Shown here piece after piece: positions 1-6,052 of a DNA stretch of 10,735 nt. The DNA lies in assembly GCA_002371985.1 (NCBI GenBank), contig DFHZ01000069.1:1-10735 (forward strand), read 5' to 3'. The translations under genes and the position numbers were made by a program. Origin of the DNA: Ruminococcaceae bacterium UBA3710. Its GTDB lineage: Bacteria > Bacillota > Clostridia > Oscillospirales > Acutalibacteraceae. How positions within the stretch are numbered: the stretch's first letter is position 1; each line of letters starts with the position of its first letter. The notes below the pieces were generated by a model, which did not search any database, was not told the origin of the DNA, and was given only the letters and a program-made list of their open reading frames with translations.

Positions 1-311
1 CATTCGGCTTCAGCCGTGATGACGCAGGTAAGTTCCTCCCGAGCTACTATTCTAACAAGATTTTTGAGTCCGATCCGTTTGCCCGTCTTGACACAACAGG
101 TGTTGGACAACTTATGGATATGGCAGTTAAGAACGGTAAGGCAACCCGTCCTGAACTCCACTGCGGTATCTGCGGTGAGCACGGCGGCGATCCTTCTTCT
201 ATCGAGTTCTGCCATAATATAGGACTTGATTATGTATCCTGCTCACCATTCCGTGTACCGATTGCACGCCTTGCTGCAGCTCAGGCAAATATCAAAAATC
301 CTCGTAAATAA
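1..311 (+). CDS. ppdK: pyruvate,phosphate dikinase, C-terminal fragment
   Basis: This is the last 102 codons of a gene that begins upstream of the window; the reading frame starts at base 3 and stops at TAA 309-311. PPDK interconverts pyruvate, ATP and phosphate with PEP, AMP and pyrophosphate in the cytoplasm, and in anaerobes it often serves glycolysis or gluconeogenesis. The fragment is the end of the PEP/pyruvate-binding TIM barrel. It shows the family signature [17 protein letters not shown], followed by [19 protein letters not shown]. The Cys of YVSCSPFR corresponds to the catalytic proton-donor Cys831 of the Clostridium symbiosum enzyme. Codons here (CGT, GGT, CTT, GCA) look more biased than in the rest of the window, as expected for a highly expressed gene. 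PEP synthase or enzyme I share the fold, but these end motifs fit PPDK best. Confidence 0.95.
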   Translation, partial: FGFSRDDAGKFLPSYYSNKIFESDPFARLDTTGVGQLMDMAVKNGKATRPELHCGICGEHGGDPSSIEFCHNIGLDYVSCSPFRVPIARLAAAQANIKNPRK

Positions 312-334
312 TAATTTGCTTGTATAAAATGTTT

Positions 335-371
335 CACCCCTCAATGCTTCCGCATTGAGGGGTGTTTGTTT
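335..371 (+). terminator. intrinsic terminator of ppdK
   Basis: A perfect 13-bp stem (335-347 with 352-364) carries a four-base loop TTCC and is followed by TTTGTTT. It starts 24 bases after the ppdK stop. The converging fic gene on the other strand may use the same hairpin: read that way the loop is GGAA, a GNRA-type tetraloop, but the following tract (AAACATTTTAT) is a weaker U-run. Confidence 0.93.
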
Positions 372-395
372 AGACACACGATTTTTAAAAGCCTA

Positions 396-1001
396 TTACA
401 GTTTTTCCGTCTTGAATAATACATATCCTTCGTAATAATAACTATGGTCGATGCCTTTCATATAAACTTCTCTGCTGTTTATATCGTCGGTCAAAGCATT
501 TTTTAGGATATATTTAATTTCGGTATCCTTTATCGGACTGCGTTCCATAGCAAGAAGATAATCTTCTTTGTCTACCCTGCTCCAATCAACAACCTTTTTT
601 AGTTCTTTCTTAAAAATCAAGTCAAGCCAAATACGGGTGCTTCGTCCGTTTCCCTCTCTGAATGGATGGGCGATATTCATTTCTACATATTTTTCAACTA
701 TTTGGTCAAATGTAGATTGCGGCATTTCGTCAATATTATTAAGAGCCGCCTGTAAATACATCACGGGAGCAAAACGGAAGTTGCCTTTTGAAATATTTAC
801 TGTTCTTAATGTCCCAGAAAAGTCGTATATATCTTCAAATAAATATTTGTGAATTGCTTTAAGCGAAGAAAACTTTCCTGCCTCTAACTTATCAAGAATA
901 CCGCTGTTAAAAAGTTCTATTGCTTTTTTCTTGCTGATACGCTCTTCTTCACGGGCAAGGTCTGCCGGGTCCGTTATTCCAAGTTTGTTTTCAAGTGCCA
1001 T
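396..1001 (-). CDS. fic: Fic family protein adenylyltransferase, self-inhibited (class III type)
   Basis: Fic enzymes transfer AMP (sometimes another nucleotide group) from ATP to a Ser/Thr/Tyr hydroxyl of a target protein. The protein is 201 residues. The active-site loop HPFREGNGR lies at residues 112-120, a complete match to the catalytic HxFx(D/E)GNGRxxR motif with His112 as the base. The C-terminal end carries SYYYEG at 187-192, matching the (S/T)xxxE(G/N) inhibitory motif. Its Glu blocks the ATP gamma-phosphate site. Placement at the C-terminus is the class III arrangement (as in Neisseria NmFic), which explains why no FicA-like antitoxin gene is next door. I chose the ATG at 999-1001 because TGAGGTG lies just upstream of it; a GTG at 1013 would extend the protein by four residues but overlaps that ribosome site. 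The gene converges on ppdK. The target is unknown. Confidence 0.9.
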   Translation of the reverse strand: MALENKLGITDPADLAREEERISKKKAIELFNSGILDKLEAGKFSSLKAIHKYLFEDIYDFSGTLRTVNISKGNFRFAPVMYLQAALNNIDEMPQSTFDQIVEKYVEMNIAHPFREGNGRSTRIWLDLIFKKELKKVVDWSRVDKEDYLLAMERSPIKDTEIKYILKNALTDDINSREVYMKGIDHSYYYEGYVLFKTEKL

Positions 1002-1005
1002 TTTG

Positions 1006-1012
1006 CACCTCA
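1006..1012 (-). promoter_or_regulatory. ribosome binding site deciding the fic start
   Basis: TGAGGTG on the minus strand ends four bases before the ATG at 1001-999. It overlaps the in-frame upstream GTG (1013-1011), which makes that codon unlikely as the start. Confidence 0.7.
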
Positions 1013-1035
1013 CATATACAAATTTTTACAATAAT

Positions 1036-1064
1036 ATTATAGCATTTTTCCAAGAACAAATCAA
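1036..1064 (-). promoter_or_regulatory. sigma-A type promoter of fic
   Basis: On the minus strand, TTGATT (1064-1059) is followed by 17 bases and then a perfect TATAAT (1041-1036), about 35 bases upstream of the fic ATG. Fic can therefore be transcribed independently. I see no terminator between the preceding DUF4097 gene and this promoter, so read-through is also possible. Confidence 0.75.
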
Positions 1065-1087
1065 GGTTTCGTAGTATTGCTGTTGAC

Positions 1088-1987
1088 TTATTTTTCAATT
1101 CCTATCTTTATATCCCCTGTGTTGGTTTTTATTTCGCATTTTCCGCCTGATGTCGTTTTCGGAACTTTTATATCGCCAATACTGCTCTCGGTTATAAATA
1201 TCTTATCCGAAAGAAGAGTTCCGTAAACATCGCCGGTATCGGTTTCGATAAATATTTCTCCGCCGTCCGCACTTTTTAGTTTAATATCGCCCGTAGTTCT
1301 TTTAAGCGAGAGTTTATTTACTGCAATAACCTGCTTTAAGGAAACATCGCCGGTATTCCCCTTTGATATAAGGTTTTGACACTTTATATTTTCAAGTTTA
1401 ACATCGCCGGTAGTAACATTTATAGAAAGGTCATTATCGCAGTTTACATTTTTGGCTTTAATATCTCCTGTGGATGTGGAAATTTCAGCCGAGCCGATAC
1501 TGCATTTTTCTAAATGAATATCGCCCGTACTTACCGAAATACTCAGTCTATTTAAAGTTAAATTATCAGATATTTTTATATCGCCGGTTGTTTCTGTTAC
1601 GGTAAGGGAATTATATTGGTCATTCGGAAGAAAAACGGAAATGTTAGGAGAGCCTAAATTAAAACCTATATTATTATACCATTCTCCGTTACCCTCTTTA
1701 ATAGTCAAGGTATTATCCTCAACGAAAACGCTGTTTTTTGCATTTGCAAGTTCAATACATTCGACCTTGCATTCACCGTTATCGGAGCGAAAAAATGCAA
1801 TATCTGCCGTATCGGTAGAGAGCGATATATTTTCAAAGTTTTCGGTTATTTTATATGTATTGGTTTCATATTTTGATGTACTGAGTTCGTAAAAATTCCA
1901 GTCAAGTTTTTGCATTGCTACGGCAAAAGTTAAACCTCCGCAAAGCACAAAAACGACTGCAATTATAAGCCATACCCTTTTTGTCAT
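1088..1987 (-). CDS. DUF4097 family membrane-anchored beta-solenoid protein
   Basis: This 299-residue protein has an N-terminal hydrophobic segment (about residues 5-25) that should anchor it with the rest outside the membrane. A non-repetitive region (30-130) follows, then nine copies of a short x(T/I)GD(I/V) motif between residues 133 and 292, spaced 19 or 20 residues apart. This is the pattern of the DUF4097 beta-strand-repeat family, which folds as a right-handed parallel beta-solenoid. Its role is not firmly known; such proteins usually sit beside PadR and HAAS genes, as here, and are thought to act in the envelope, perhaps in stress sensing. It starts directly after the stop of the HAAS gene, with GGGGGAG inside that gene's end as ribosome site, so the two are probably translationally coupled. 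The repeats give repeated DNA but no stop or frameshift. Confidence 0.88.
   Translation of the reverse strand: MTKRVWLIIAVVFVLCGGLTFAVAMQKLDWNFYELSTSKYETNTYKITENFENISLSTDTADIAFFRSDNGECKVECIELANAKNSVFVEDNTLTIKEGNGEWYNNIGFNLGSPNISVFLPNDQYNSLTVTETTGDIKISDNLTLNRLSISVSTGDIHLEKCSIGSAEISTSTGDIKAKNVNCDNDLSINVTTGDVKLENIKCQNLISKGNTGDVSLKQVIAVNKLSLKRTTGDIKLKSADGGEIFIETDTGDVYGTLLSDKIFITESSIGDIKVPKTTSGGKCEIKTNTGDIKIGIEK
1112..1591 (-). repeat. nine x(T/I)GD(I/V) protein repeats coded in tandem
   Basis: The glycines of the motif fall at residues 135, 155, 174, 194, 213, 233, 252, 271 and 291 of the DUF4097 protein, a spacing of 20,19,20,19,20,19,19,20. At DNA level this gives recurring words such as ATATCGCC and ATCGCCGG every 57 to 60 bases on the plus strand. 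One unit has Ile in place of Thr (SIGDIK, 269-274). The regularity suggests one solenoid turn per unit. Confidence 0.85.
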
Positions 1988-2587
1988 TTAGTTCTCCCCC
2001 TTTTTAACAAAATATTCTTTAAGTCTGATAAAAAATAATTTTGTCCCTTTCATTGTGCCTTTCGTTATGGCTTTACATAAAAAGAACGAAAGGATACCAA
2101 GACCGATAAGGACCATTCCTGCACCAACAAAGGCAATTCCTTTTAAAGCACTACCCGAAAAGGCATAAACTACTCCGCCTAATGCAGTAAAAATTCCCGA
2201 AAAAACAAGCGAAACAAATACTGCCCATATTGAGATAAGAACTGCTGCAAATGATATATATAAGGCTAAAAGCACCAAAATTATGGAAACCGTAATCGGG
2301 AACCATAAAGGAGAGCCCAAAACAATCAAAACAATTTCCCAAGCCCGTAATTTTCTTTTCGGTTTTATCTTTTCTTTTACGATTTTTGAAAGCGAGGTTT
2401 CCCCTATTATTTGCGATGAGATTTTTTCTACCTCTCCGATATGAGCAACTGCTTCCTCTTCGCTTATACCGTCCTCAATCATATCGTCTATCATTTCGCT
2501 GTAAAACGCCAAATGCTCTTCTATATCTTCTTGCGGTAAACCTACAAGACCCTGCTTTAGTCCGGCTATAAACTCTTGTTTAGTCAT
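1988..2587 (-). CDS. HAAS domain-containing DUF1700 family membrane protein
   Basis: The protein is 199 residues from the chosen start. Residues 1-65 form the HAAS helical domain: it begins MTKQEFIAGLKQGL, the family's typical start, then has an acidic helix with YSEMIDDMIEDG and the EEEAVAHIG segment. A basic stretch (KEKIKPKRK, about 69-77) leads into long hydrophobic helices between about 80 and 170, probably four membrane spans, and a basic tail. HAAS proteins are usually co-encoded with PadR regulators and DUF4097 proteins and may couple the membrane to them; the biochemical role is unknown. An ATG three codons earlier (2596) directly abuts the AGGGAGG ribosome site, while the ATG at 2587 is nine bases away, so I prefer 2587. 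The start overlaps the end of the padR gene by eight bases. Confidence 0.88.
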   Translation of the reverse strand: MTKQEFIAGLKQGLVGLPQEDIEEHLAFYSEMIDDMIEDGISEEEAVAHIGEVEKISSQIIGETSLSKIVKEKIKPKRKLRAWEIVLIVLGSPLWFPITVSIILVLLALYISFAAVLISIWAVFVSLVFSGIFTALGGVVYAFSGSALKGIAFVGAGMVLIGLGILSFFLCKAITKGTMKGTKLFFIRLKEYFVKKGEN

Positions 2588-2900
2588 TTTTTTCATCCTC
2601 CCTTGTTATGAATTGGTAAATGCTTAATATTTCGTCCCATTCTGTCTTAAATTCTTCTATTCGTTTTAGTCCTCTATCCGTAATATGATAATACTTACGA
2701 AGCCGACCTGAATACTCGGCAGTTCTGACTTTCAGCATATCCGCCGTTTCTAATCTTTTTAGAATTGTATAAAGAGTAGATTCGGAAAGTTCGATATAAG
2801 GACTTAAATCTTTTATGATTTTATATCCGTAAGAATCTTGCATTTTTATGGCAGATAATACGCAGACCTCTAAAAGTCCCCGCTTTAACTGTATATCCAT
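2580..2900 (-). CDS. PadR family transcriptional regulator
   Basis: This is a 106-residue winged-helix protein of the short PadR subfamily, normal length for the group. The start LKRGLLEVCVLSAI (residues 5-18) and the following YGYKI are typical of the first helices. The recognition region SESTLYTILKRLE spans 39-51, and the basic wing GRLRKYYHITDRG spans 65-77. PadR proteins are dimeric repressors, usually of their own operon, released by a small ligand or membrane stress. Here the gene heads the padR-HAAS-DUF4097 operon, has AGGAGGT five bases before its ATG, and lies behind a promoter with an overlapping inverted repeat, which fits autoregulation. The effector cannot be told from sequence. 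Confidence 0.92.
   Translation of the reverse strand: MDIQLKRGLLEVCVLSAIKMQDSYGYKIIKDLSPYIELSESTLYTILKRLETADMLKVRTAEYSGRLRKYYHITDRGLKRIEEFKTEWDEILSIYQFITREDEKND
2597..2604 (-). promoter_or_regulatory. ribosome binding site deciding the HAAS gene start
   Basis: AAGGGAGG on the minus strand touches the upstream ATG (2596-2594) with no spacer but lies nine bases from the ATG at 2587-2585. The second is therefore the likely initiator. The site lies inside the padR coding region. Confidence 0.65.
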
Positions 2901-2924
2901 ACCATACCTCCTATCACATAATAC

Positions 2925-2953
2925 ATCATATCACGAAGTATTATATTTGTCAA
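2925..2953 (-). promoter_or_regulatory. sigma-A promoter of the padR operon
   Basis: On the minus strand, a perfect TTGACA (2953-2948) is followed by 17 bases and then TATGAT (2930-2925). The -10 box ends 24 bases before the padR ATG. This is the strongest promoter match in the window and should need repression, consistent with PadR control. Confidence 0.85.
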
Positions 2954-2963
2954 TACTATTTCG
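2934..2963. promoter_or_regulatory. inverted repeat over the padR -35 box, candidate PadR operator
   Basis: AGTATT (2937-2942) and AATACT (2952-2957) form a perfect 6-bp inverted repeat with a nine-base centre that contains most of the -35 box. The arms extend outward as CGAAGTATT and AATACTATTTCG, matching again if two bases are looped out. Binding here would block the promoter. Assignment to PadR is inference from position. Confidence 0.5.
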
Positions 2964-2986
2964 AAAAATATATAAAAAGTGTCGAC

Positions 2987-3015
2987 TTGCTCTTTTTTTG
3001 ATTATAGTTTATAAT
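2987..3015 (+). promoter_or_regulatory. sigma-A promoter of glpK
   Basis: TTGCTC (2987-2992), 17 bases, then a perfect TATAAT (3010-3015), which ends 44 bases before the glpK ATG. GGAGGT at 3047-3052 is the ribosome site. The padR and glpK promoters diverge within this 159-base gap, with about 33 bases between their -35 boxes. I see no clear catabolite-responsive (cre) site. Confidence 0.7.
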
Positions 3016-3059
3016 AATTGTAGTTTAGAAGTATTATAAGACAGTCGGAGGTAAGGTTT

Positions 3060-4550
3060 ATGAAAAAGTATGTTTTAGCACTTGACGAAGGTACCACAAG
3101 TGCAAGAGCAATTCTATTTGACCGCAATGCTAATATTAAAAGTATGGCACAACACGAATTTACCCAAATATATCCGCAACCCGGCTGGGTAGAACAAGAC
3201 CCGTTAGAGATTTACGCAAATCAGTATTCTTCAATGACAGAATGCGTAGCAAAAAGCGGTATATCCCCTGACGAGATTGCAGGAATAGGCATAACAAATC
3301 AGCGAGAAACAACCGTAGTATGGGAAAAATCTACCGGAAAACCGATTTGTAATGCCATAGTATGGCAATGTCGCCGTACGGCAGATATATGCGAAAAACT
3401 TGTAGCCGACGGATATACGGATACAATTCGCAAGATAACAGGACTTCGCCCCGACGCATATTTTAGCGGAACAAAACTCAAATGGATACTTGATAATTAC
3501 CCTGACGCACGGGAAAAGGCAAAGCGGGGTGAACTGCTTTTCGGCACTATAGATACATGGCTTTTATGGAAACTCAGCGGTGGCAGTGTGCATATTACTG
3601 ACAGGACTAATGCTTCAAGAACAATGCTTTATAATATTACTACCGGCGACTGGGACGATACCCTTTTAAATCTTCTCGATATACCAAAATGTATGCTCCC
3701 TCAAATACGCAGCAGCAGTGAAATATATGCGAAAATAGACCTTATGGGTAGCGAGATACCTGTTTGCGGTATTGCAGGAGACCAACAATCCGCATTGTTC
3801 GGACAGAGTTGTTTTTCTGCCGGAGATGTAAAAACAACCTACGGCACCGGTTGTTTTTTACTCGCCCATACAGGAAATGAGCCTGTTTTCAGTAATAGCG
3901 GACTTTTAACAACCGTCGCCGCAACCGAGAAAGGCAGACCGCTCGAATACGCACTTGAAGGAAGTGTATTTGTCGGCGGTGCCGTTATTCAATGGCTTCG
4001 TGATGAACTAAGGGTTATAAGAGAATCTCGGGACAGCGAATACTTTGCCCGTAAAGTAAAGGACACAGGCGGTGTATATATAGTTCCTGCTTTTGCAGGA
4101 CTTGGTGCCCCATATTGGGATATGCATGCCCGTGGAACAATAACCGGTCTTACCCGTGGGTCTGGTATAGAACATATAATAAGAGCATCTCTTGAATCTA
4201 TCGCCTATCAAACGGAAGACCTCTTGTCGGCTATGTCGGCTGATATAGGACAGCCCATATCAAGCCTTAGGGTTGACGGCGGTGCTTCGGCAAATGATTT
4301 TTTAATGCAGTTTCAATCGGATATTTCAAATGCAATCGTTAAAAGACCTGTAATGGGCGAAGCCACTGCGGCGGGGGCTGCATATCTTGCCGGTCTCGCA
4401 GTCGGATTTTTTGAAAGCCGAGAACAAATTTCATCACTTATAGCAAGTGGCAAAGAATTTTTGCCGTCAATGTCTATAAGCGAGCGGAAAACTTTATTAG
4501 ACGGTTGGCATAAAGCGGTCAAAGCCGCAAGAATAAATTCAGCAAATTAA
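3060..4550 (+). CDS. glpK: glycerol kinase
   Basis: The enzyme phosphorylates glycerol to sn-glycerol 3-phosphate with ATP in the cytoplasm. At 496 residues it is full length for the FGGY kinase family. The phosphate-binding loop [13 protein letters not shown] lies at 9-21 (most family members have DQGTTS). Glycerol-binding residues are expected around NQRET (80-84) and [12 protein letters not shown] (131-142). [13 protein letters not shown] (237-249) carries the catalytic base Asp241. The second signature is [18 protein letters not shown] (367-384), and the ATP-site loop LRVDGGAS is at 403-410. In most Firmicutes a His in a YHFYG segment just before the catalytic Asp is phosphorylated by HPr; here the segment reads IDLMG (226-230), with Asp at the His position, so that control is probably absent. 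No glpF or glpD lies adjacent. It is co-transcribed with the hydrolase downstream (14-base gap). Confidence 0.96.
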   Translation: MKKYVLALDEGTTSARAILFDRNANIKSMAQHEFTQIYPQPGWVEQDPLEIYANQYSSMTECVAKSGISPDEIAGIGITNQRETTVVWEKSTGKPICNAIVWQCRRTADICEKLVADGYTDTIRKITGLRPDAYFSGTKLKWILDNYPDAREKAKRGELLFGTIDTWLLWKLSGGSVHITDRTNASRTMLYNITTGDWDDTLLNLLDIPKCMLPQIRSSSEIYAKIDLMGSEIPVCGIAGDQQSALFGQSCFSAGDVKTTYGTGCFLLAHTGNEPVFSNSGLLTTVAATEKGRPLEYALEGSVFVGGAVIQWLRDELRVIRESRDSEYFARKVKDTGGVYIVPAFAGLGAPYWDMHARGTITGLTRGSGIEHIIRASLESIAYQTEDLLSAMSADIGQPISSLRVDGGASANDFLMQFQSDISNAIVKRPVMGEATAAGAAYLAGLAVGFFESREQISSLIASGKEFLPSMSISERKTLLDGWHKAVKAARINSAN

Positions 4551-4564
4551 CGGGAGGTAAAGAA

Positions 4565-5485
4565 ATGGCTATCGAGGTTTTAGAAAAAACAGTATTATCC
4601 TCTGACAAAATACATACACTTCACGGCAAAGTTTATCTGCCCGAGGGCAAACCAAAAGGGCTTTTCCATGTTGTTCACGGTATAGTTGAATATATCGGCC
4701 GTTATGACACTTTTATGCGTGAAATTGCAGAAGACGGTTGGATAGTTTTCGGATACGATAATCTCGGGCACGGAAATACTGCTATAAATGAAGACGAACT
4801 CGGTTTTATAGCACACAAAGACGGCTGGAAAATACTTGCGGACGATGTAGCCGTATTTAAGAATGCGATAAGTGAAGAGTACGGCAAAGACCTGCCCTAT
4901 ATACTTATGGGACACAGTATGGGGTCGTTTATTGTTCGCCTTACGGCTGTAAGACATGACATTCAGGACAAACTGATAATAATGGGTACAGGAGGTCCAA
5001 ACCCCGCTTCAGGTGCAGGTATGGCAATGATAAATATAATAAAGTCAATATACGGCGAAAAACACATTTCACCGCTAATAGAAAAATTGGCATTTGGCAG
5101 TTACAACTCGCATTTTACCGACGAAAATGACCCCGTAAGTTGGCTTACCAAAAATACGGAAATACGAAATTCCTACAAAAATGACCCATTTTGCAGTTAC
5201 AAATTTAAGGTTAGTGCAATGGGTGATTTAATAAAACTAAACACTACGGTAAACAAAAAGTCCTGGGCTGAAAATATGAACAAAAACAAACCTGTTCTAT
5301 TGGTATCGGGAAGTGATGACCCCGTAGGCGACTACGGTAAAGGCGTACAAAAAGTATACAAGATGCTAAAAAACAATAATGTACCGACGCAGATACATAT
5401 TTACGAAAACTGCCGACACGAGATATTAAACGATACCTGCCATAACGAAGTAGTGAACGATATTAAAAACTTTATAAATCAATAA
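4565..5485 (+). CDS. alpha/beta hydrolase, monoacylglycerol lipase / lysophospholipase-like
   Basis: This is a 306-residue serine hydrolase of the Hydrolase_4 (serine aminopeptidase S33) group, without a signal peptide and so probably cytoplasmic. VVHGIVEYIGRYD (36-48) is the oxyanion-side loop, followed by YDNLGHG (64-70). The nucleophile elbow GHSMG (116-120) holds Ser118. The likely acid is Asp252 in GSDDPVG, and the base is His285 in CRHEIL. These motifs and the length match monoacylglycerol lipases and lysophospholipases; the true substrate could be another ester. The gene follows glpK by 14 bases with GGGAGGT at 4552-4558 and ends in a terminator, so the two form an operon. Release of glycerol from lipid esters followed by its phosphorylation is a plausible joint role, inferred from context only. 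Confidence 0.9.
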   Translation: MAIEVLEKTVLSSDKIHTLHGKVYLPEGKPKGLFHVVHGIVEYIGRYDTFMREIAEDGWIVFGYDNLGHGNTAINEDELGFIAHKDGWKILADDVAVFKNAISEEYGKDLPYILMGHSMGSFIVRLTAVRHDIQDKLIIMGTGGPNPASGAGMAMINIIKSIYGEKHISPLIEKLAFGSYNSHFTDENDPVSWLTKNTEIRNSYKNDPFCSYKFKVSAMGDLIKLNTTVNKKSWAENMNKNKPVLLVSGSDDPVGDYGKGVQKVYKMLKNNNVPTQIHIYENCRHEILNDTCHNEVVNDIKNFINQ

Positions 5486-5489
5486 GACC

Positions 5490-5527
5490 AAAATCTCTGT
5501 TCGTCTTTTGTTTGAGCAGAGGTTTTT
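5490..5527 (+). terminator. intrinsic terminator of the glpK-hydrolase operon
   Basis: AAAATCTCTGTTC (5490-5502) pairs with GAGCAGAGGTTTT (5514-5526) over 13 positions, two of them G-U, with an 11-base loop and a terminal run of five T. It begins five bases after the hydrolase stop. Confidence 0.75.
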
Positions 5528-5548
5528 AGGTTATAGTTTTTATTTCTA

Positions 5549-5577
5549 TTGAAAAAACAGGTAATTTGAGTTATAAT
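5549..5577 (+). promoter_or_regulatory. sigma-A promoter of the DtxR-family regulator
   Basis: TTGAAA (5549-5554), 17 bases, then a perfect TATAAT (5572-5577). The regulator ATG follows 33 bases later with AGGAGG at 5598-5603. The AT-rich stretch around the -10 contains two TTATAA words (5571-5586), but I could not identify a DtxR or MntR operator with confidence. Confidence 0.78.
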
Positions 5578-5610
5578 GTTTTATAATAAATATCAGCAGG
5601 AGGAATACCT

Positions 5611-5988
5611 ATGACTATACGGGAATCCGGCGAAATGTATCTTGAAACAATATACATATTATCCCAGAAATCTGCTAATGTACGAGCAATTGACATAGGT
5701 GCTTATATGGGATATTCAAAACCCTCTGTCAGCAGAGCATTAGGTCTTCTAAAAAGAGAATGTTATGTAGAAACTGACGGACAAGGCTTTATAAAACTTA
5801 CAAAAACCGGCAAAGACAAAGCCAAACACATATATGAAAGACATACTCTGCTTAGTCAATTACTTATGAATATAGGTGTAGACGAGGAAACGGCGACGGC
5901 AGATGCTTGCCGAATTGAGCATTATTTAAGCGACAAAACCTTTGATGCACTAAAAAAGCATATTAAAAAGAATAAATCAAATACTTAA
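5611..5988 (+). CDS. DtxR/MntR family metal-dependent transcriptional regulator
   Basis: The protein is 125 residues: an N-terminal winged helix (about 1-70, with YSKPSVSRALGLLKRE as the recognition region) and a short metal-binding/dimerisation region, with no C-terminal SH3-like or FeoA domain. This is MntR-like in size. The metal ligands differ from MntR. GEMYLETIY (7-15) puts Met9 where MntR has Asp8 and DtxR has Met10. ADACRIEH (97-104) gives Cys100, Glu103 and His104, the DtxR pattern Cys102, Glu105, His106. His78 (ERHTLL) matches DtxR His79. The DtxR ancillary-site residues Glu83 and His98 appear replaced (Ser82, Thr96). Such regulators bind DNA when loaded with Fe(II) or Mn(II). The ligand set leans toward iron, but selectivity and targets are not shown. 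It is monocistronic and converges on the alcohol dehydrogenase gene. Confidence 0.9.
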   Translation: MTIRESGEMYLETIYILSQKSANVRAIDIGAYMGYSKPSVSRALGLLKRECYVETDGQGFIKLTKTGKDKAKHIYERHTLLSQLLMNIGVDEETATADACRIEHYLSDKTFDALKKHIKKNKSNT

Positions 5989-6001
5989 ATCTTTACTTAT
6001 A

Positions 6002-6044
6002 AAAACACGGACGCAAACTATTGTTTGCATCCGTGTTTTATTTT
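6002..6044. terminator. bidirectional terminator between the DtxR-family gene and the alcohol dehydrogenase operon
   Basis: A 17-position stem (6002-6018 with 6023-6039) with a TATT loop. On the plus strand there is one C-A mismatch, which becomes a G-U pair on the minus strand. The arms end in AAAA and TTTT, so both directions have a U-run. It ends both converging genes, 14 bases after the regulator stop and about 14 bases beyond the dehydrogenase stop. Confidence 0.9.
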
Positions 6045-6052
6045 ATACTGTT

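Noticed and set aside
1112..1591. Recurring ATATCGCC/ATCGCCGG words every 57-60 bases, a CRISPR-like spacing.
   Set aside because: Shared words are only about 6-9 bases and imperfect, and they code the TGD(I/V) motif in an intact protein frame; this is a protein repeat, not a CRISPR array.
396..2900. Possible toxin-antitoxin or defence cluster formed by Fic with the PadR operon.
   Set aside because: Fic has its own promoter and internal inhibition, no antitoxin gene is present, and PadR-HAAS-DUF4097 is a common envelope-related operon; nothing else suggests defence.
4595..4957. 120-codon open frame on the minus strand.
   Set aside because: It is antisense to the alpha/beta hydrolase, with no ribosome site or recognisable motif.
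5571..5586. Two TTATAA words around the regulator's -10 box as a metal-regulator operator.
   Set aside because: TTATAA is self-complementary and common in AT-rich promoters; it does not resemble known DtxR or MntR operator patterns.
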